From: PALSA-968 sp964387075
Lineage (GTDB): Bacteria; Bacteroidota; Bacteroidia; B-17B0; Aurantibacillaceae
NCBI GenBank assembly: GCA_964387075.1
Contig: CAYLVB010000003.1
Span: 248,001-312,000, forward strand
Length of the DNA stretch: 64,000 nucleotides
Direction of reading: 5' to 3'
Positions within the stretch are counted from its first letter, which is position 1. Every line of letters begins with the position of its first letter. Both the position numbers and the translations under genes were made by a program. Below are positions 16,190 to 25,661 of this stretch, in pieces. The notes below the pieces were generated by a model that saw nothing but the letters and a program-made list of their open reading frames with translations, ran no database searches and was not told where the DNA came from.

Positions 16190-19100
16190 CTCTCCTTTCG
16201 GCGGGCCGGCCACGCACACCGATCTTATCTTAAAGAATATAGACGAGGTCATTTATTACGTTACTATCAACGGAAAAAAAAGCAAGGAGATCGTTTTTTT
16301 ATCGGATAAGATCATTGACATTTTGGGGATCAGTAAAAAGAAGTATTTAAGTCTTGGCCGGAAGATTCTGGACCATTGTTTTAAGGACGATATACCAGAG
16401 ATCGTTTCGCAAACCGCGCGTATTCTCAAAAAGAAAGTAAAAGGAACATTTCGTTATCGTTTTTACAACCCCAGGAAGAAGAGATTTGTTTGGATAGAGG
16501 AGACGATCTACCCGCAACTCGATAAAAAGAACAAGTTGATAGGGTATTTTGGTGTTTCGCGCAACATCGAGAATGAGAAGAGGTACGAAGAACAGATCAT
16601 ACATAGCGAAAAGAAGTTCAGGCTGCTTGCAGAGAACTCTTCCGATATAATTTTTCATTACCAGTTCAAGCCATCTCCCGGTTACAGCTATGTGAGCCCC
16701 TCGGTAAAAAGAATTTTAGGATATGCGCCCGAGCAGTTCTATAGAGACCCGCTGATCGGCTACAAGATCATTCATCCGGACGACCACGACCTGCTGATGG
16801 GCTCGCAACAGAACGTGCTTAAAGGAAGGGCGATCAAAAAAACATTTGATAAACTCGCCGCCCGCTATGTAAGAAAGGATGGGGGTGTGGTGTGGCTGGA
16901 GAACCGATACTCGCCTATCTACAGTGGTAGAGAAATTGTTTCGCTGCATTGCGTTTGCAGGGATATAACAGAGGAAAAGGCAAAGGAAGATGAGTTGGCC
17001 AACAGTCGGACCCAACTGTCAAACATCCTTTCGAACCTACCCGGCATGGCCTACCGCTGCCTGAACGACGATAGGTGGACCATGAAATTTGTTTCTTCGG
17101 GGGCGCTTGCGTTGACGGGGTATAAGCCCGAAGAACTTATTGATAATAAAAAGAAGAGCTTCGCGTCAATTATTCACCCAGAGGACAGGGCTTTAGGCAG
17201 AAAGGAGATACGGGAAGCGCTTAAGAACCGGCGCTCTTTTGAGATCGAGTACCGCATTATTGATAAGAGCGGCCACACCAAGTGTATCTGGGAAAAGGGA
17301 TCCGGCGTTTATAACGACAAGAAGAAGCTTTTATATATAGAAGGATTCATTAATGATATTTCTGAAAGGAAGAACGCAGAGCAGGAATTGAACCAGCGCT
17401 GGCTGAACTACCGAAACCTGATAGACTCTATGCCTGTTGGAATTTTCATCCATGTGAATGGGAAGATACAGTTCGGCAACAAAATGGCGTACCAGATCGC
17501 CGAGATCACCCCTAAGGATGAGCTGGAAAAATTTTCGCTGATCGATTTTTTATCGGAAGAGGACAGGAAGTTTGGCATAGAACGTATACGGCGGGCGATG
17601 GCGGGCGAGGACACCCCTTTTGTTGAATATACTATTACTACACGCAAGGGCACCAAAAAAACAGTGCGCACAAAGTCGAGCCCCATCCTTTATAACATCG
17701 CAAGGGCGGTACAGATCGTGATACAGGACATTACCGGCGAGAAGAAGCTGGAAGAGGAAAAGATCAAGGCCAGCCTGACGGAAAGAACCAATAAAGAGCT
17801 GCAAAAAGAGATCACCCTCAGGGTAGAATCGGAACAAAAGCTCAAAGCTATATTCGAAAGCACTTCGCACCTGATCTGGACCATTAACAGGGAGCGGGAG
17901 ATTACTTCATACAACAAGCAGTATTATGACGCCGTTAAAAGATTGTGCGGCGTGAAATTGAAGCCGGGCATTAAGGTAACCGCATTTTTTTCTCACTTTG
18001 CGCCGGAAGACCTGAAACTATTACAGGAAGCGCACAAGGACGCGTTCAGTGGAAAGGACAGAAAGATAGAGATCCCGCTATACGCTATTGATGGTAAGAT
18101 GTATTACCGCGAGATGCATTTTCACCCCATCGTGATCGACGGAAAAATAAACGAGATCGCCGCGGTTGCCCAGGATACCACAGAAAGACGGGATTACGAG
18201 AAACAGATCATAGAGCAATCGGCCCGCTTACGGGCGATCTTTAAAAGCGGCTCGCAGATCATGTGGACGGTGAACCCCGAATTGCAGCTCACCTCTTTCA
18301 ATAAGAATTACGCAAACGCCATTTACGAATTGTATGGAACATACCCCGAGCTGAACACCGACATTAACCGTCTTCCAAAAAAAATGCGTTCGCAGGAATA
18401 TGATGAGTTTTGGAGCGGGAAATATGAAGAAGTACTGAGGGGAAACAGCGTGGAGTTTGACACAGAGCGAACAGCCCTTGACGGCAAGCGGGTATATAGG
18501 CATATTTTTCTGCACCCCATTTACAACGAGAAGAACGAAGTGGTGGAAGTTTCGGCTGTGGGCTATGATATTACCGGCCAGAAGAAAGCGCAGGAAGAAA
18601 TATTGAGCAAACAGTCGCAATTGGAGGCGATCATTAACACCACGGACGACATTATTTTTTCGCTCGACCAGAATTTCAGGATGGTAGAGTTTAATGATGT
18701 TTTGAAACGAATTGTAAAGGAGCGCGAGAAAACCGAAATTTACCCCGGGGTGTCTATACTGGATCTCTTGCCGCCCGATCACCGAAGCGAGCTTAAGGCC
18801 ATTTATAAAAAAGTATTATCCGGGGAAAGTGTTACGGCCATAGAAACATTTATCGTGGGAGGCGAAGAAAAACTGTATGAAGCGCACTACAACCCTATTA
18901 AAACGGACAGGAAAATAACCGGAATTGCTGTTTTCTCGAGGGATATTACTGAGCAAAAGCGCTCGGAAGAAAACACCCTGAAATCGCTGAAGGAAAAAGA
19001 AGTGCTGCTGAAGGAGGTGCATCACCGGGTGAAGAACAACCTGCAGGTGATCTCCAGCATCCTCAACCTGCAAACGGCTTACCTGAAGGACCGCGGCACC

Positions 19101-19586
19101 ATCAATCTTTTGAAAGAATGCCAGAATCGAATCAAGACCATGGCCTTCATACACGAATCACTCTACCAGAACAAGGACTTTTCCCAGATAAATTTCAGTG
19201 AATATATCATTACATTGGTTAAGAACCTCTTCTATTCGTTCGAAGCTAATCAGCAAAAGATAAAGACATATTTTGCGGTTGATACGATCTTTCTTAACTT
19301 AGATCTGTCGATACCCTGTGGCCTGATTATGAACGAACTGGTCTCTAACGCGTTGAAGTACGCGTTCAACGACGGAAGAGACGGAACGGTTTTTATTACA
19401 CTTAAAAAGGAAAAGGAAAAGATAAAGATGGCGGTGGGAGACAACGGCCGGGGAATGCCTGAAGAGATCAATTTCAGGAACACCGAAACACTGGGCTTAC
19501 AACTGGTTACTACCCTTACCGAACAAATTAACGGAACTATAACGATGAATAGAAATAAAGGTACTACATTTGAAATTATATTTTAA
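16164..19586 (+). CDS. cytosolic multi-PAS sensor histidine kinase, HisKA_2 type
   Basis: 1140 aa from the ATG at 16164 (an ATG at 16119 would overlap the MORN gene by 71 bp). There is no membrane segment or signal peptide. Seven PAS/PAC units can be followed at about residues 20-140, 148-270, 280-400, 411-540, 556-675, 686-805 and 815-935, each opening with a [LF]xx[IL][FL]xxxxxxI-like helix and several closing with DITxxK linkers. The transmitter is HisKA_2: KEVHHRVKNNLQVISSILNLQ around residue 953, then HATPase_c with NELVSNALKYAFN, DNGRGMPE and TLGLQLV. The partner regulator starts 5 bp downstream. HisKA_2 kinases with REC-LytTR partners are common in Bacteroidota; the signal is unknown. 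Confidence 0.85.
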   Translation: MKERKTKNNSPFGGPATHTDLILKNIDEVIYYVTINGKKSKEIVFLSDKIIDILGISKKKYLSLGRKILDHCFKDDIPEIVSQTARILKKKVKGTFRYRFYNPRKKRFVWIEETIYPQLDKKNKLIGYFGVSRNIENEKRYEEQIIHSEKKFRLLAENSSDIIFHYQFKPSPGYSYVSPSVKRILGYAPEQFYRDPLIGYKIIHPDDHDLLMGSQQNVLKGRAIKKTFDKLAARYVRKDGGVVWLENRYSPIYSGREIVSLHCVCRDITEEKAKEDELANSRTQLSNILSNLPGMAYRCLNDDRWTMKFVSSGALALTGYKPEELIDNKKKSFASIIHPEDRALGRKEIREALKNRRSFEIEYRIIDKSGHTKCIWEKGSGVYNDKKKLLYIEGFINDISERKNAEQELNQRWLNYRNLIDSMPVGIFIHVNGKIQFGNKMAYQIAEITPKDELEKFSLIDFLSEEDRKFGIERIRRAMAGEDTPFVEYTITTRKGTKKTVRTKSSPILYNIARAVQIVIQDITGEKKLEEEKIKASLTERTNKELQKEITLRVESEQKLKAIFESTSHLIWTINREREITSYNKQYYDAVKRLCGVKLKPGIKVTAFFSHFAPEDLKLLQEAHKDAFSGKDRKIEIPLYAIDGKMYYREMHFHPIVIDGKINEIAAVAQDTTERRDYEKQIIEQSARLRAIFKSGSQIMWTVNPELQLTSFNKNYANAIYELYGTYPELNTDINRLPKKMRSQEYDEFWSGKYEEVLRGNSVEFDTERTALDGKRVYRHIFLHPIYNEKNEVVEVSAVGYDITGQKKAQEEILSKQSQLEAIINTTDDIIFSLDQNFRMVEFNDVLKRIVKEREKTEIYPGVSILDLLPPDHRSELKAIYKKVLSGESVTAIETFIVGGEEKLYEAHYNPIKTDRKITGIAVFSRDITEQKRSEENTLKSLKEKEVLLKEVHHRVKNNLQVISSILNLQTAYLKDRGTINLLKECQNRIKTMAFIHESLYQNKDFSQINFSEYIITLVKNLFYSFEANQQKIKTYFAVDTIFLNLDLSIPCGLIMNELVSNALKYAFNDGRDGTVFITLKKEKEKIKMAVGDNGRGMPEEINFRNTETLGLQLVTTLTEQINGTITMNRNKGTTFEIIF

Positions 19587-19591
19587 CCCAG

Positions 19592-20347
19592 ATGGCAGGA
19601 GGAATTAATATTTTGGTAGTTGAGGACGAGAGCATCGTCTCCAAAGACATTCAGAATAGCCTGAAGAAAATTGGCTATAACGTGGTGGGCGCCTGTAATA
19701 ATGCGCCCGAAGCGGTTGAACTTGCAAGGGAACATCACCCCGACGTGGTTTTGATGGACATCATGCTGAAGGGTCCGCAAACCGGAATTGACGCGGCCGA
19801 CCAGATCAAACAAATGAATATACCGGTTATTTTCCTGACCGCGTATGCCGATGAGAGCACGCTTTCTAAGGCGAAGATCACCGAGCCTTACGGGTACATT
19901 CTGAAGCCTTTTAAAGAAAAGGATTTACATATTTCCATCGAAATGGCTATCCACCGCCACAAGAAGCACAGCGAACTGAAGAAAGAACGTGACTTCCTTT
20001 ACTCATTGGTGGAAAACAAAGAAGGCAGCAAAGATGTGTTGTTCGTAAAGACCAACAGTCGCCTTGTGAAGATCAACATGAAGGATGTTTTCTTCATTGA
20101 AGCTTTGAAAGATTATGTGGTCATCAATACCGAGCTAACCCGTTATACTGTGCACTCAACCATGAAGGACATTGAGAAGAAACTCGCGCCGAACGAGTTC
20201 CTCCGCGTGCATCGCTCTTTCATTGCCCGTGTAGATAAGATCGTTGCTATTGAGAATCACAACCTGATCCTGGAAAAAGACAAAAAACCAATTCCTATCG
20301 GGGGTTCTTACAAAGACGAGTTGCTGCAGCGCTTAAACATGGTTTAA
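19592..20347 (+). CDS. LytTR response regulator
   Basis: 251 aa. Receiver domain at 1-125 with acidic pocket EDE (11-13), phospho-acceptor D56 (VVLMDIML), switch Thr in FLTAYADE and Lys in YILKPFKE. LytTR DNA-binding domain at about 150-248 with VFFIEALKDYVVINTE, TMKDIEKKL, FLRVHRSFIA and the terminal GGSYKDELLQRL. It is the predicted partner of the adjacent seven-PAS kinase, so it should be phosphorylated by it and act as a transcription factor. Followed by a 134-bp gap with no clear terminator. Confidence 0.9.
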   Translation: MAGGINILVVEDESIVSKDIQNSLKKIGYNVVGACNNAPEAVELAREHHPDVVLMDIMLKGPQTGIDAADQIKQMNIPVIFLTAYADESTLSKAKITEPYGYILKPFKEKDLHISIEMAIHRHKKHSELKKERDFLYSLVENKEGSKDVLFVKTNSRLVKINMKDVFFIEALKDYVVINTELTRYTVHSTMKDIEKKLAPNEFLRVHRSFIARVDKIVAIENHNLILEKDKKPIPIGGSYKDELLQRLNMV

Positions 20348-20481
20348 GACTCAACCACTTTTTTCAAACAGCCTGTACTTTTTCCCAACGCTATTCCTGG
20401 TTTTTTTCAATTTTTCATAGCGCATATTGCTTTGGATTACCCGTAGACGGCCTTTACCGTGCGCTTAATTTTTCGCTTTTG

Positions 20482-21822
20482 TTATTCCTGTATTAATTTA
20501 AAGCAGCGCGTTTCTTCGTCGCTTTTTACGTATAGCAGATAGAGGCCCCTTGGCAGGCTCTCAAGGTCGATTTGGATGGCATCTTTAGAAACGGGCTTTT
20601 GTGAGAAATCAACAGGCTGGCCGGCAAGGTTGTGAACAGTAAGTTGAGATCTGCCGGTTTTTCCACTACGCAACAGATAATTGCTATTGTTTTTTACAAG
20701 CTGAATGTTCTGTAAGTTGTTTTCTGTAAACCCTGTTGTATAATTACAAGAGTTCAGACTTTTGAAAGCAGCGAACGCTTGTTTTTGATCCGCGGGAAGA
20801 TAATTTCCCATGTAATATAATCCCCAACCAACCCCCGGAAAATCAGACTGTGTGAACCATAGCGAAAGCCGAACGCGCCAATCGTTTAGCAGTACATTAA
20901 ATCCAGTAGTTAAATTCTGTGCCTGGAAAGCTTCACCATACGTATTGCTCTCCCAGCCAAACTCAGAGATCCAGATACGTTTATTAACATCGTCTTCATA
21001 AGTATAAACATTATTCCAAAAATCATCCAGGTTGTTTTGCATGGCCGTGGTAACCGCGGCAACATTCGAACTCGCCTGTTCCACATAAATATGTTGGCCA
21101 AATCCATCAAGCGGGTAAGCGCCCGCGTTCTGGTGCGTCCAATCCCAGGCCCAGGTATTCTTTCCATACCAATAGGTGTCGTTTATGTATTGACCGCCGG
21201 TGTTCAGGTCAAATGTAAAAAGCGCGCCACTCACCAATGTTACCTGCCAGGCGGGATCGCTGTTGTGGCCATTATAGTATTTCACATTCAGGTAAACTTC
21301 CTGCAGCATTTTGGCAAACCAGGCCGCGTGAACAATGGCCGTTGAGCTGTTGGTCCAGTTATTGGGCTCGTTAAAGGATTCGTAAACGCGTATGCGGTCT
21401 TTGAACATATCTACGATTTGCACAAAATTGGCGGTGTAGTTTTGTATCCACGCGTCGGCGTTAGTGGCGTTGCCTGGGTATTGCTCCATGGTGTCGGCTG
21501 GATACGTGTAAGCCTCGGCCCCTATAAGCCCATACACCTGTATTCCTTTGGCCATGTAAGCATTAATGATCTCGTCGTATGCCTGTTTCCAGGTTCTTCC
21601 GCCGTGCAGGGTTTGATCTCCGGGCGATGCCCAGGGCCCGAGGATAAAATTTACGCGCACCCAGTGTGTGCAACTTTCTGTAACAACCGCCGTATCCGTT
21701 CCCCAATTAATATCGCCCGATGAAGGATTGATGGGCTGGCCTACGTCCAGGCCTATCTCCTGTGAAAAAGCGCAGCGACAAAACGCTAAAAGAAAAATGG
21801 CCTTATAAAGCAGAAACTTCAT
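20482..21822 (-). CDS. secreted clan GH-A-like glycoside hydrolase with T9SS sorting domain
   Basis: 446 aa. The signal peptide ends near residue 20 (CRCAFSQ). The catalytic part (25-350) looks like a TIM-barrel of clan GH-A: the acid/base candidate E152 lies in YESFNEPNNW after strand 4, and the nucleophile candidate E287 lies in RIWISEFGWES after strand 7. FGQHIYVEQ near 242 resembles the strand-6 His motif of GH39/GH5-like enzymes. The last 75 residues are a T9SS domain (SQLTVHNLAGQPVDF, SLPRGLYLLYVKSDEETRCFKLIQ). Substrate is unknown. The start is supported by a -7 box ending 5 nt upstream. Confidence 0.7.
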   Translation of the reverse strand: MKFLLYKAIFLLAFCRCAFSQEIGLDVGQPINPSSGDINWGTDTAVVTESCTHWVRVNFILGPWASPGDQTLHGGRTWKQAYDEIINAYMAKGIQVYGLIGAEAYTYPADTMEQYPGNATNADAWIQNYTANFVQIVDMFKDRIRVYESFNEPNNWTNSSTAIVHAAWFAKMLQEVYLNVKYYNGHNSDPAWQVTLVSGALFTFDLNTGGQYINDTYWYGKNTWAWDWTHQNAGAYPLDGFGQHIYVEQASSNVAAVTTAMQNNLDDFWNNVYTYEDDVNKRIWISEFGWESNTYGEAFQAQNLTTGFNVLLNDWRVRLSLWFTQSDFPGVGWGLYYMGNYLPADQKQAFAAFKSLNSCNYTTGFTENNLQNIQLVKNNSNYLLRSGKTGRSQLTVHNLAGQPVDFSQKPVSKDAIQIDLESLPRGLYLLYVKSDEETRCFKLIQE

Positions 21823-21827
21823 AAGGC

Positions 21828-21835
21828 CAAATATA
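21828..21835 (-). promoter_or_regulatory. -7 promoter element of glycosidase gene, leaderless spacing
   Basis: TATATTTG on the - strand, full consensus match, with 5 nt to the ATG at 21822. Confidence 0.55.
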
Positions 21836-21904
21836 AACCGAAACAGAAAAGATCTTACAAAAAAAGAAACACCGCCATTTTCTAAAACGGTTTTTCTTTG
21901 TTTT

Positions 21905-22405
21905 TTACAAGCAGCAGCAGATCACGCCGCCCATTAATGCCAGGGTTACGATAAAATAGCCGGCGTTAATGGCAATATATTTGAAACCTTTTCTCTCAAA
22001 GAGGGCATTGATGCCAATAATGGGAAGCGCGGCAAACAAACCAACCAATACTCCGTGAAAGGCCCCGTGCTTAAAAGTGCGGAAATTGGTACCGTATTTT
22101 TCCATTAAACCATCAAAGATCATTTGCGTCTCTGAGCCCTTCTCGCCCATGCCCGGACTATCAGCGAAAAGAGAGAAAAGGTGCAACTGATGAATTGTGT
22201 TGCTCATTAATATAAAACACATCAAAAGGCTCAACAAATATGTCAAGCCAAAGATCAGCGGCATATTGGCGCCCTTTGCTTTTTCTTCTGTCATGCCCGA
22301 CGCCTTCATCCAGGCGGTTCCAAAAACCTTAGGATTATACCAGATAAAACCGATCACCATCGGGATCAGCGCCGCAACGAATGGAATGTACCAGTTGAAA
22401 GTCAT
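21905..22405 (-). CDS. DUF1761 integral membrane protein
   Basis: 166 aa with four hydrophobic segments at about 5-25, 50-68, 115-135 and 143-163. The N-terminal AALIPMVIGFIWYNPKVFGTAWMKASGMTEE is the DUF1761 signature (Wx[YN]P...FxxxWMxxxG). Function is unknown. A -7 element (TAACTTTG, 22428-22435) precedes it by 22 nt. The C-terminus ends in a Cys-rich GGVICCCL. Confidence 0.8.
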   Translation of the reverse strand: MTFNWYIPFVAALIPMVIGFIWYNPKVFGTAWMKASGMTEEKAKGANMPLIFGLTYLLSLLMCFILMSNTIHQLHLFSLFADSPGMGEKGSETQMIFDGLMEKYGTNFRTFKHGAFHGVLVGLFAALPIIGINALFERKGFKYIAINAGYFIVTLALMGGVICCCL

Positions 22406-22427
22406 AATGTGTATTTTTTGATTTCAC

Positions 22428-22435
22428 CAAAGTTA
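22428..22435 (-). promoter_or_regulatory. -7 promoter element of DUF1761 gene (TAACTTTG)
   Basis: Full TAnnTTTG match on the - strand, 22 nt before the start codon. Confidence 0.45.
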
Positions 22436-22537
22436 GCGTGGGCCCCTACGTGAAATCACGTACTACCAACAGCTTGTTAACTTTTTTGATGTGAAAAAGT
22501 TTTTTAGGGCTTTGGTACGTTTATTGCCCGATAAAAT

Positions 22538-22545
22538 TACCTTTG
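22538..22545 (+). promoter_or_regulatory. -7 promoter element of small lipoprotein gene (TACCTTTG)
   Basis: Full match to TAnnTTTG, with TTTG at 22511-22514 as a loosely spaced -33 element. Predicted leader is about 30 nt. Confidence 0.45.
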
Positions 22546-22580
22546 TCCAAAGGCCGATAAAAAACATATAATCCTTGACC

Positions 22581-22709
22581 ATGAAAAGCATTAAAGCACT
22601 ATTTCTGTTAGCAGTTTTCGTTGTTGGCCTTGGCGCCTCCGCTTGTCACCCCAAGCACAGCTGCCCCGCTTACGGAAAAGCCGGTAGCAAGAAGCACCAC
22701 CGCGGGTAA
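22581..22709 (+). CDS. 42-aa small secreted or lipoprotein-like peptide
   Basis: ATG at 22581, TAA at 22707. A hydrophobic signal segment (MKSIKALFLLAVFVVGLGA) leads to a possible lipobox Cys in GASACHPKHSCPAYGK. The mature part is about 22 residues: basic, with two Cys and four His (KKHHRG at the end), which might bind metal. It is preceded by a good promoter box and followed by the mnmG promoter. Short proteins with a CPAY-like motif occur widely in Bacteroidota, but I cannot name a function. Confidence 0.55.
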   Translation: MKSIKALFLLAVFVVGLGASACHPKHSCPAYGKAGSKKHHRG

Positions 22710-22771
22710 TTCAACCCTTTTTAGATATTTTGAGGTTATACGTTTCACGTGTAAGCTCATTTTTTTTGCCG

Positions 22772-22779
22772 TATCTTTG
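22772..22779 (+). promoter_or_regulatory. -7 promoter element of mnmG (TATCTTTG)
   Basis: Full consensus match. It places transcription start near 22785 and so excludes the in-frame GTG at 22779 as a start; the ATG at 22803 follows an 18-nt leader. Confidence 0.5.
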
Positions 22780-22802
22780 TGCCCCTTTTCGGGGGCATTT
22801 TC

Positions 22803-24689
22803 ATGCAAAGCAATTATGACGTAATAGTAGTGGGTGCCGGCCATGCCGGCTGCGAAGCAGCCGCGGCGGCCGCCAACATGGGCTCAAAGGTCCTACTGCT
22901 TACCATGAACATGCAAACCATTGCCCAGATGAGCTGCAACCCGGCCATGGGCGGCATTGCCAAAGGACAGATCGTTCGCGAGATCGATGCGCTGGGCGGA
23001 TATTCCGGTATTGTTTCCGACCGCTCGGCTATCCAGTTTCGCATGCTTAACCGCAGTAAGGGCCCCGCCATGTGGAGCCCGCGTACGCAAAACGACCGCA
23101 TGTTGTTTGCGGGCGAATGGAGAAAAATGCTCGAACAAACGCCCAATGTTGATTTCTGGCAGGACATGGTAAGCTCGCTTTTGATCAGCAAAGACGGAAA
23201 GCGCGTGGAAGGAGTTGTTACCGGCATGGGCATTGAGTTTAAAGCAAAAGCTGTTGTTCTTACGAACGGAACATTTTTAAACGGCCTGATTCATATCGGA
23301 GAAAAGAATTTTTCGGGAGGACGCACCGGGGAAAAAGCTGCTACAGGAATTACAGAGCAATTGGCAAAGCTGGGCTTTGAAAGCGGGCGCATGAAAACCG
23401 GCACCCCTCCCCGACTCGATGGCCGCAGCATTGATTATTCGAAGACTGAAGTGCAGGAAGGCGACGAGCTCATTGATAAGTTTTCTTACCTGGATAATAC
23501 CTCGCCGTTCATAGGCCCAAACAAAAAGAAACAGGTTCCTTGTCACATTACTTATACCAACCAGAACGTCCATGATATTCTAAAAACGGGCTTCGAAAAG
23601 TCGCCGATGTTTGCGGGAAGGATCCAGGGATTGGGCCCCAGGTATTGCCCGTCAATTGAAGATAAGATCAATCGGTTTTCGGAAAGAGAAAGACATCAGT
23701 TGTTCATTGAGCCCGAGGGTTGGGATACGGTGGAAATTTATTTGAACGGATTTTCTACTTCTCTGCCTGAAGATGTGCAACTAAAAGCTTTGAGATCAAT
23801 TCCAGGCCTTGAGAACGTGAAAATGTTTCGCCCGGGATATGCCATTGAGTACGACTACTTCCCCCCTACACAACTGAAACTGTCTTTGGAAACGCAACTT
23901 ATTGATAATCTTTATTTTGCGGGACAAATCAACGGCACCACCGGATACGAAGAGGCTGGTTGTCAAGGGCTTATGGCGGGTATCAATGCCCATTTGAAAA
24001 TTAACGAAAAGGCATCGCTCATCCTGAATCGTTATGATGGCTATATCGGTGTTCTGATAGATGATCTGGTGAACAAAGGAACCGATGAACCCTATCGCAT
24101 GTTCACGAGTCGATCGGAATACAGATTGCTTTTGCGCCAGGATAATGCCGATATCCGGCTTACGCCACTTTCGCATAAGCTTGGCCTTGCAACTGAAGAG
24201 CGAATGAAACGGGTGGAAGAAAAAGTAAAGAATGCCGATAGCATCATCAGCTATTTCAAGAACAATAGTGCCGATCCGGGAGATATGAATCCTTTCCTGG
24301 AAATCATAGGCTCCTCTCCTATCAACCAAAAAGTACGGTACCACAACATCCTTTCGCGACCAAATATTTCTATTCCGGAAATGGCGCGCTACTCAAAAGG
24401 TCTTGAGAACGCTTTGGCTGACTTCGACGCCGAAACCATCGAGCAGGCCGAGATCCTGATGAAGTATGAAGGCTACATTGAACGAGAAAAGGAAAACGCC
24501 CTCAAACTAAAGCGCCTGGAAGAACTCAAGATCTGGGATAACTTCAACTACGATGAGGTCTCAAGTATTTCAGCTGAAGCGCGCGAAAAGCTAAAGAAGA
24601 TCAAGCCTGGAACCCTGGGCCAGGCCTCGCGCATTTCCGGCATAAATCCATCCGACATTTCCATCCTGATGGTTTATATGGGACGATAG
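22803..24689 (+). CDS. mnmG: tRNA U34 carboxymethylaminomethyl-modifying enzyme MnmG (GidA)
   Basis: 628 aa, normal length. With MnmE and FAD, MnmG installs the cmnm5 or nm5 group on U34 of tRNAs reading NNA/NNG codons. Visible: FAD motif VVGAGHAGCEAA near residues 8-19, NPAMGGIAKGQIVREIDALGG, RNSKGPAMWSPR-type loop, TGTFLNGLIHIG, GRxGE loop SGGRTGEKAAT, AGQINGTTGYEEAGCQG and the C-terminal GLASRISGINPSDIS-like helical domain in the form GQASRISGINPSDIS. A parS-like site overlaps its stop codon. Confidence 0.97.
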   Translation: MQSNYDVIVVGAGHAGCEAAAAAANMGSKVLLLTMNMQTIAQMSCNPAMGGIAKGQIVREIDALGGYSGIVSDRSAIQFRMLNRSKGPAMWSPRTQNDRMLFAGEWRKMLEQTPNVDFWQDMVSSLLISKDGKRVEGVVTGMGIEFKAKAVVLTNGTFLNGLIHIGEKNFSGGRTGEKAATGITEQLAKLGFESGRMKTGTPPRLDGRSIDYSKTEVQEGDELIDKFSYLDNTSPFIGPNKKKQVPCHITYTNQNVHDILKTGFEKSPMFAGRIQGLGPRYCPSIEDKINRFSERERHQLFIEPEGWDTVEIYLNGFSTSLPEDVQLKALRSIPGLENVKMFRPGYAIEYDYFPPTQLKLSLETQLIDNLYFAGQINGTTGYEEAGCQGLMAGINAHLKINEKASLILNRYDGYIGVLIDDLVNKGTDEPYRMFTSRSEYRLLLRQDNADIRLTPLSHKLGLATEERMKRVEEKVKNADSIISYFKNNSADPGDMNPFLEIIGSSPINQKVRYHNILSRPNISIPEMARYSKGLENALADFDAETIEQAEILMKYEGYIEREKENALKLKRLEELKIWDNFNYDEVSSISAEAREKLKKIKPGTLGQASRISGINPSDISILMVYMGR

Positions 24690-24703
24690 TTCCACGTGAA
24701 ACA
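24688..24703 (+). promoter_or_regulatory. parS-like ParB-binding site 1
   Basis: AGTTCCACGTGAAACA matches the bacterial chromosomal parS consensus TGTTYCACGTGAAACA at 15 of 16 positions. It overlaps the last two bases of the mnmG stop codon. Confidence 0.8.
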
Positions 24704-24709
24704 TTTCCT

Positions 24710-24717
24710 TATTTTTG
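24710..24717 (+). promoter_or_regulatory. probable -7 promoter element of methyltransferase gene (TATTTTTG)
   Basis: TAnnTTTG match immediately after parS-like site 1, about 42 nt before the ATG at 24760. Confidence 0.4.
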
Positions 24718-24759
24718 GCGCCCCGTTTGGCTTTTGCCCGCGGGATTAATTAGAACTTT

Positions 24760-25656
24760 ATGAAAGAAATCACCACCTGTTTGATCTGCGGCTCTGCCGA
24801 TATTGTGCCCTTCCTGGTTTGCAAGGACCACACCGTTTCGCAGAAAGAATTCCAGATCAAGCAATGCAAAAGCTGCGGCTTTCGCTTTACCTCTCCCCGC
24901 CCAAACGACGCAGATCTTGGGGAATACTACAAGGCCGAAAGTTACGTATCGCACAGCGACACCAAAAAAGGCCTTGTAAACACTTTATACCACTGGGTGA
25001 GGTCCTACACCCTAATTAAGAAGTTACAGCTTGTAATGCACTATACAGGCCTCAAGAAGGGCCGTATCCTTGACTATGGTGCCGGCACAGGCGCCTTCCT
25101 GGATACCTGCAAAAAGAACGGCTGGGACGCCACAGGCATAGAACCTGATGAAAGGGCAAACAAGGTAATGGCAGAAAAGTTCAGCATTTCCTCCTACCCC
25201 AATTTGAATGAGGCAAAGACTAAATCCGCTTTGCATGATTTTGATGTGATAACCGCCTGGCATGTGTTTGAGCATGTTCCTGACATAAAGGAAACCATAC
25301 AAGAATTACATAATGCTCTAAAGGAAAATGCTAAACTAATTGTGGCCATCCCCAATCCCGATTCTTTCGATGCAAGTGTTTATAAGTCCAACTGGGCGGC
25401 CTACGATGTGCCCAGGCACCTTTGGCACTTCGCCCCAAAGGACATGGAGGCACTCATGAAAGATCAGGGCTTCCGCCTCGTTAAAGTTCTTCCAATGATC
25501 TTTGATTCGTATTATGTCTCTTTGCTTAGCGAGCAATACGCAACGGGCCGTAAGGGGCTTTTAAAGGCTTTCTGGACCGGGCTGAGGTCTAACCTTAAAG
25601 CCAACAAGACCGGCAAAGAGTTCTCTAGCCAGATCTATATATTCCAGAAACTATAG
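24760..25656 (+). CDS. class I SAM-dependent methyltransferase with N-terminal zinc-ribbon
   Basis: 298 aa. The N-terminus has four cysteines in two pairs (CLICGSAD and CKSCGFRF, about residues 7-10 and 37-40), like the zinc-binding domain preceding Methyltransf_23 enzymes. The SAM domain follows: ILDYGAGTGAFLDTCKKNGW (about 99-118), GIEPDERAN, and DVITAWHVFEHVPDIKETI, then AIPNPDSFDA and RHLWHFAPKDM. Relatives act on sugars, lipids or polyketides; the substrate here is unknown. It lies between parS-like sites 1 and 2. A terminator follows within 30 bp. Confidence 0.8.
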   Translation: MKEITTCLICGSADIVPFLVCKDHTVSQKEFQIKQCKSCGFRFTSPRPNDADLGEYYKAESYVSHSDTKKGLVNTLYHWVRSYTLIKKLQLVMHYTGLKKGRILDYGAGTGAFLDTCKKNGWDATGIEPDERANKVMAEKFSISSYPNLNEAKTKSALHDFDVITAWHVFEHVPDIKETIQELHNALKENAKLIVAIPNPDSFDASVYKSNWAAYDVPRHLWHFAPKDMEALMKDQGFRLVKVLPMIFDSYYVSLLSEQYATGRKGLLKAFWTGLRSNLKANKTGKEFSSQIYIFQKL

Positions 25657-25661
25657 CGCGC

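Noticed and set aside
22741..22756. CGTTTCACGTGTAAGC as a fourth parS site
   Set aside because: Only about 12 of 16 positions match and the right half is degraded. It might be a weak site but cannot be claimed.
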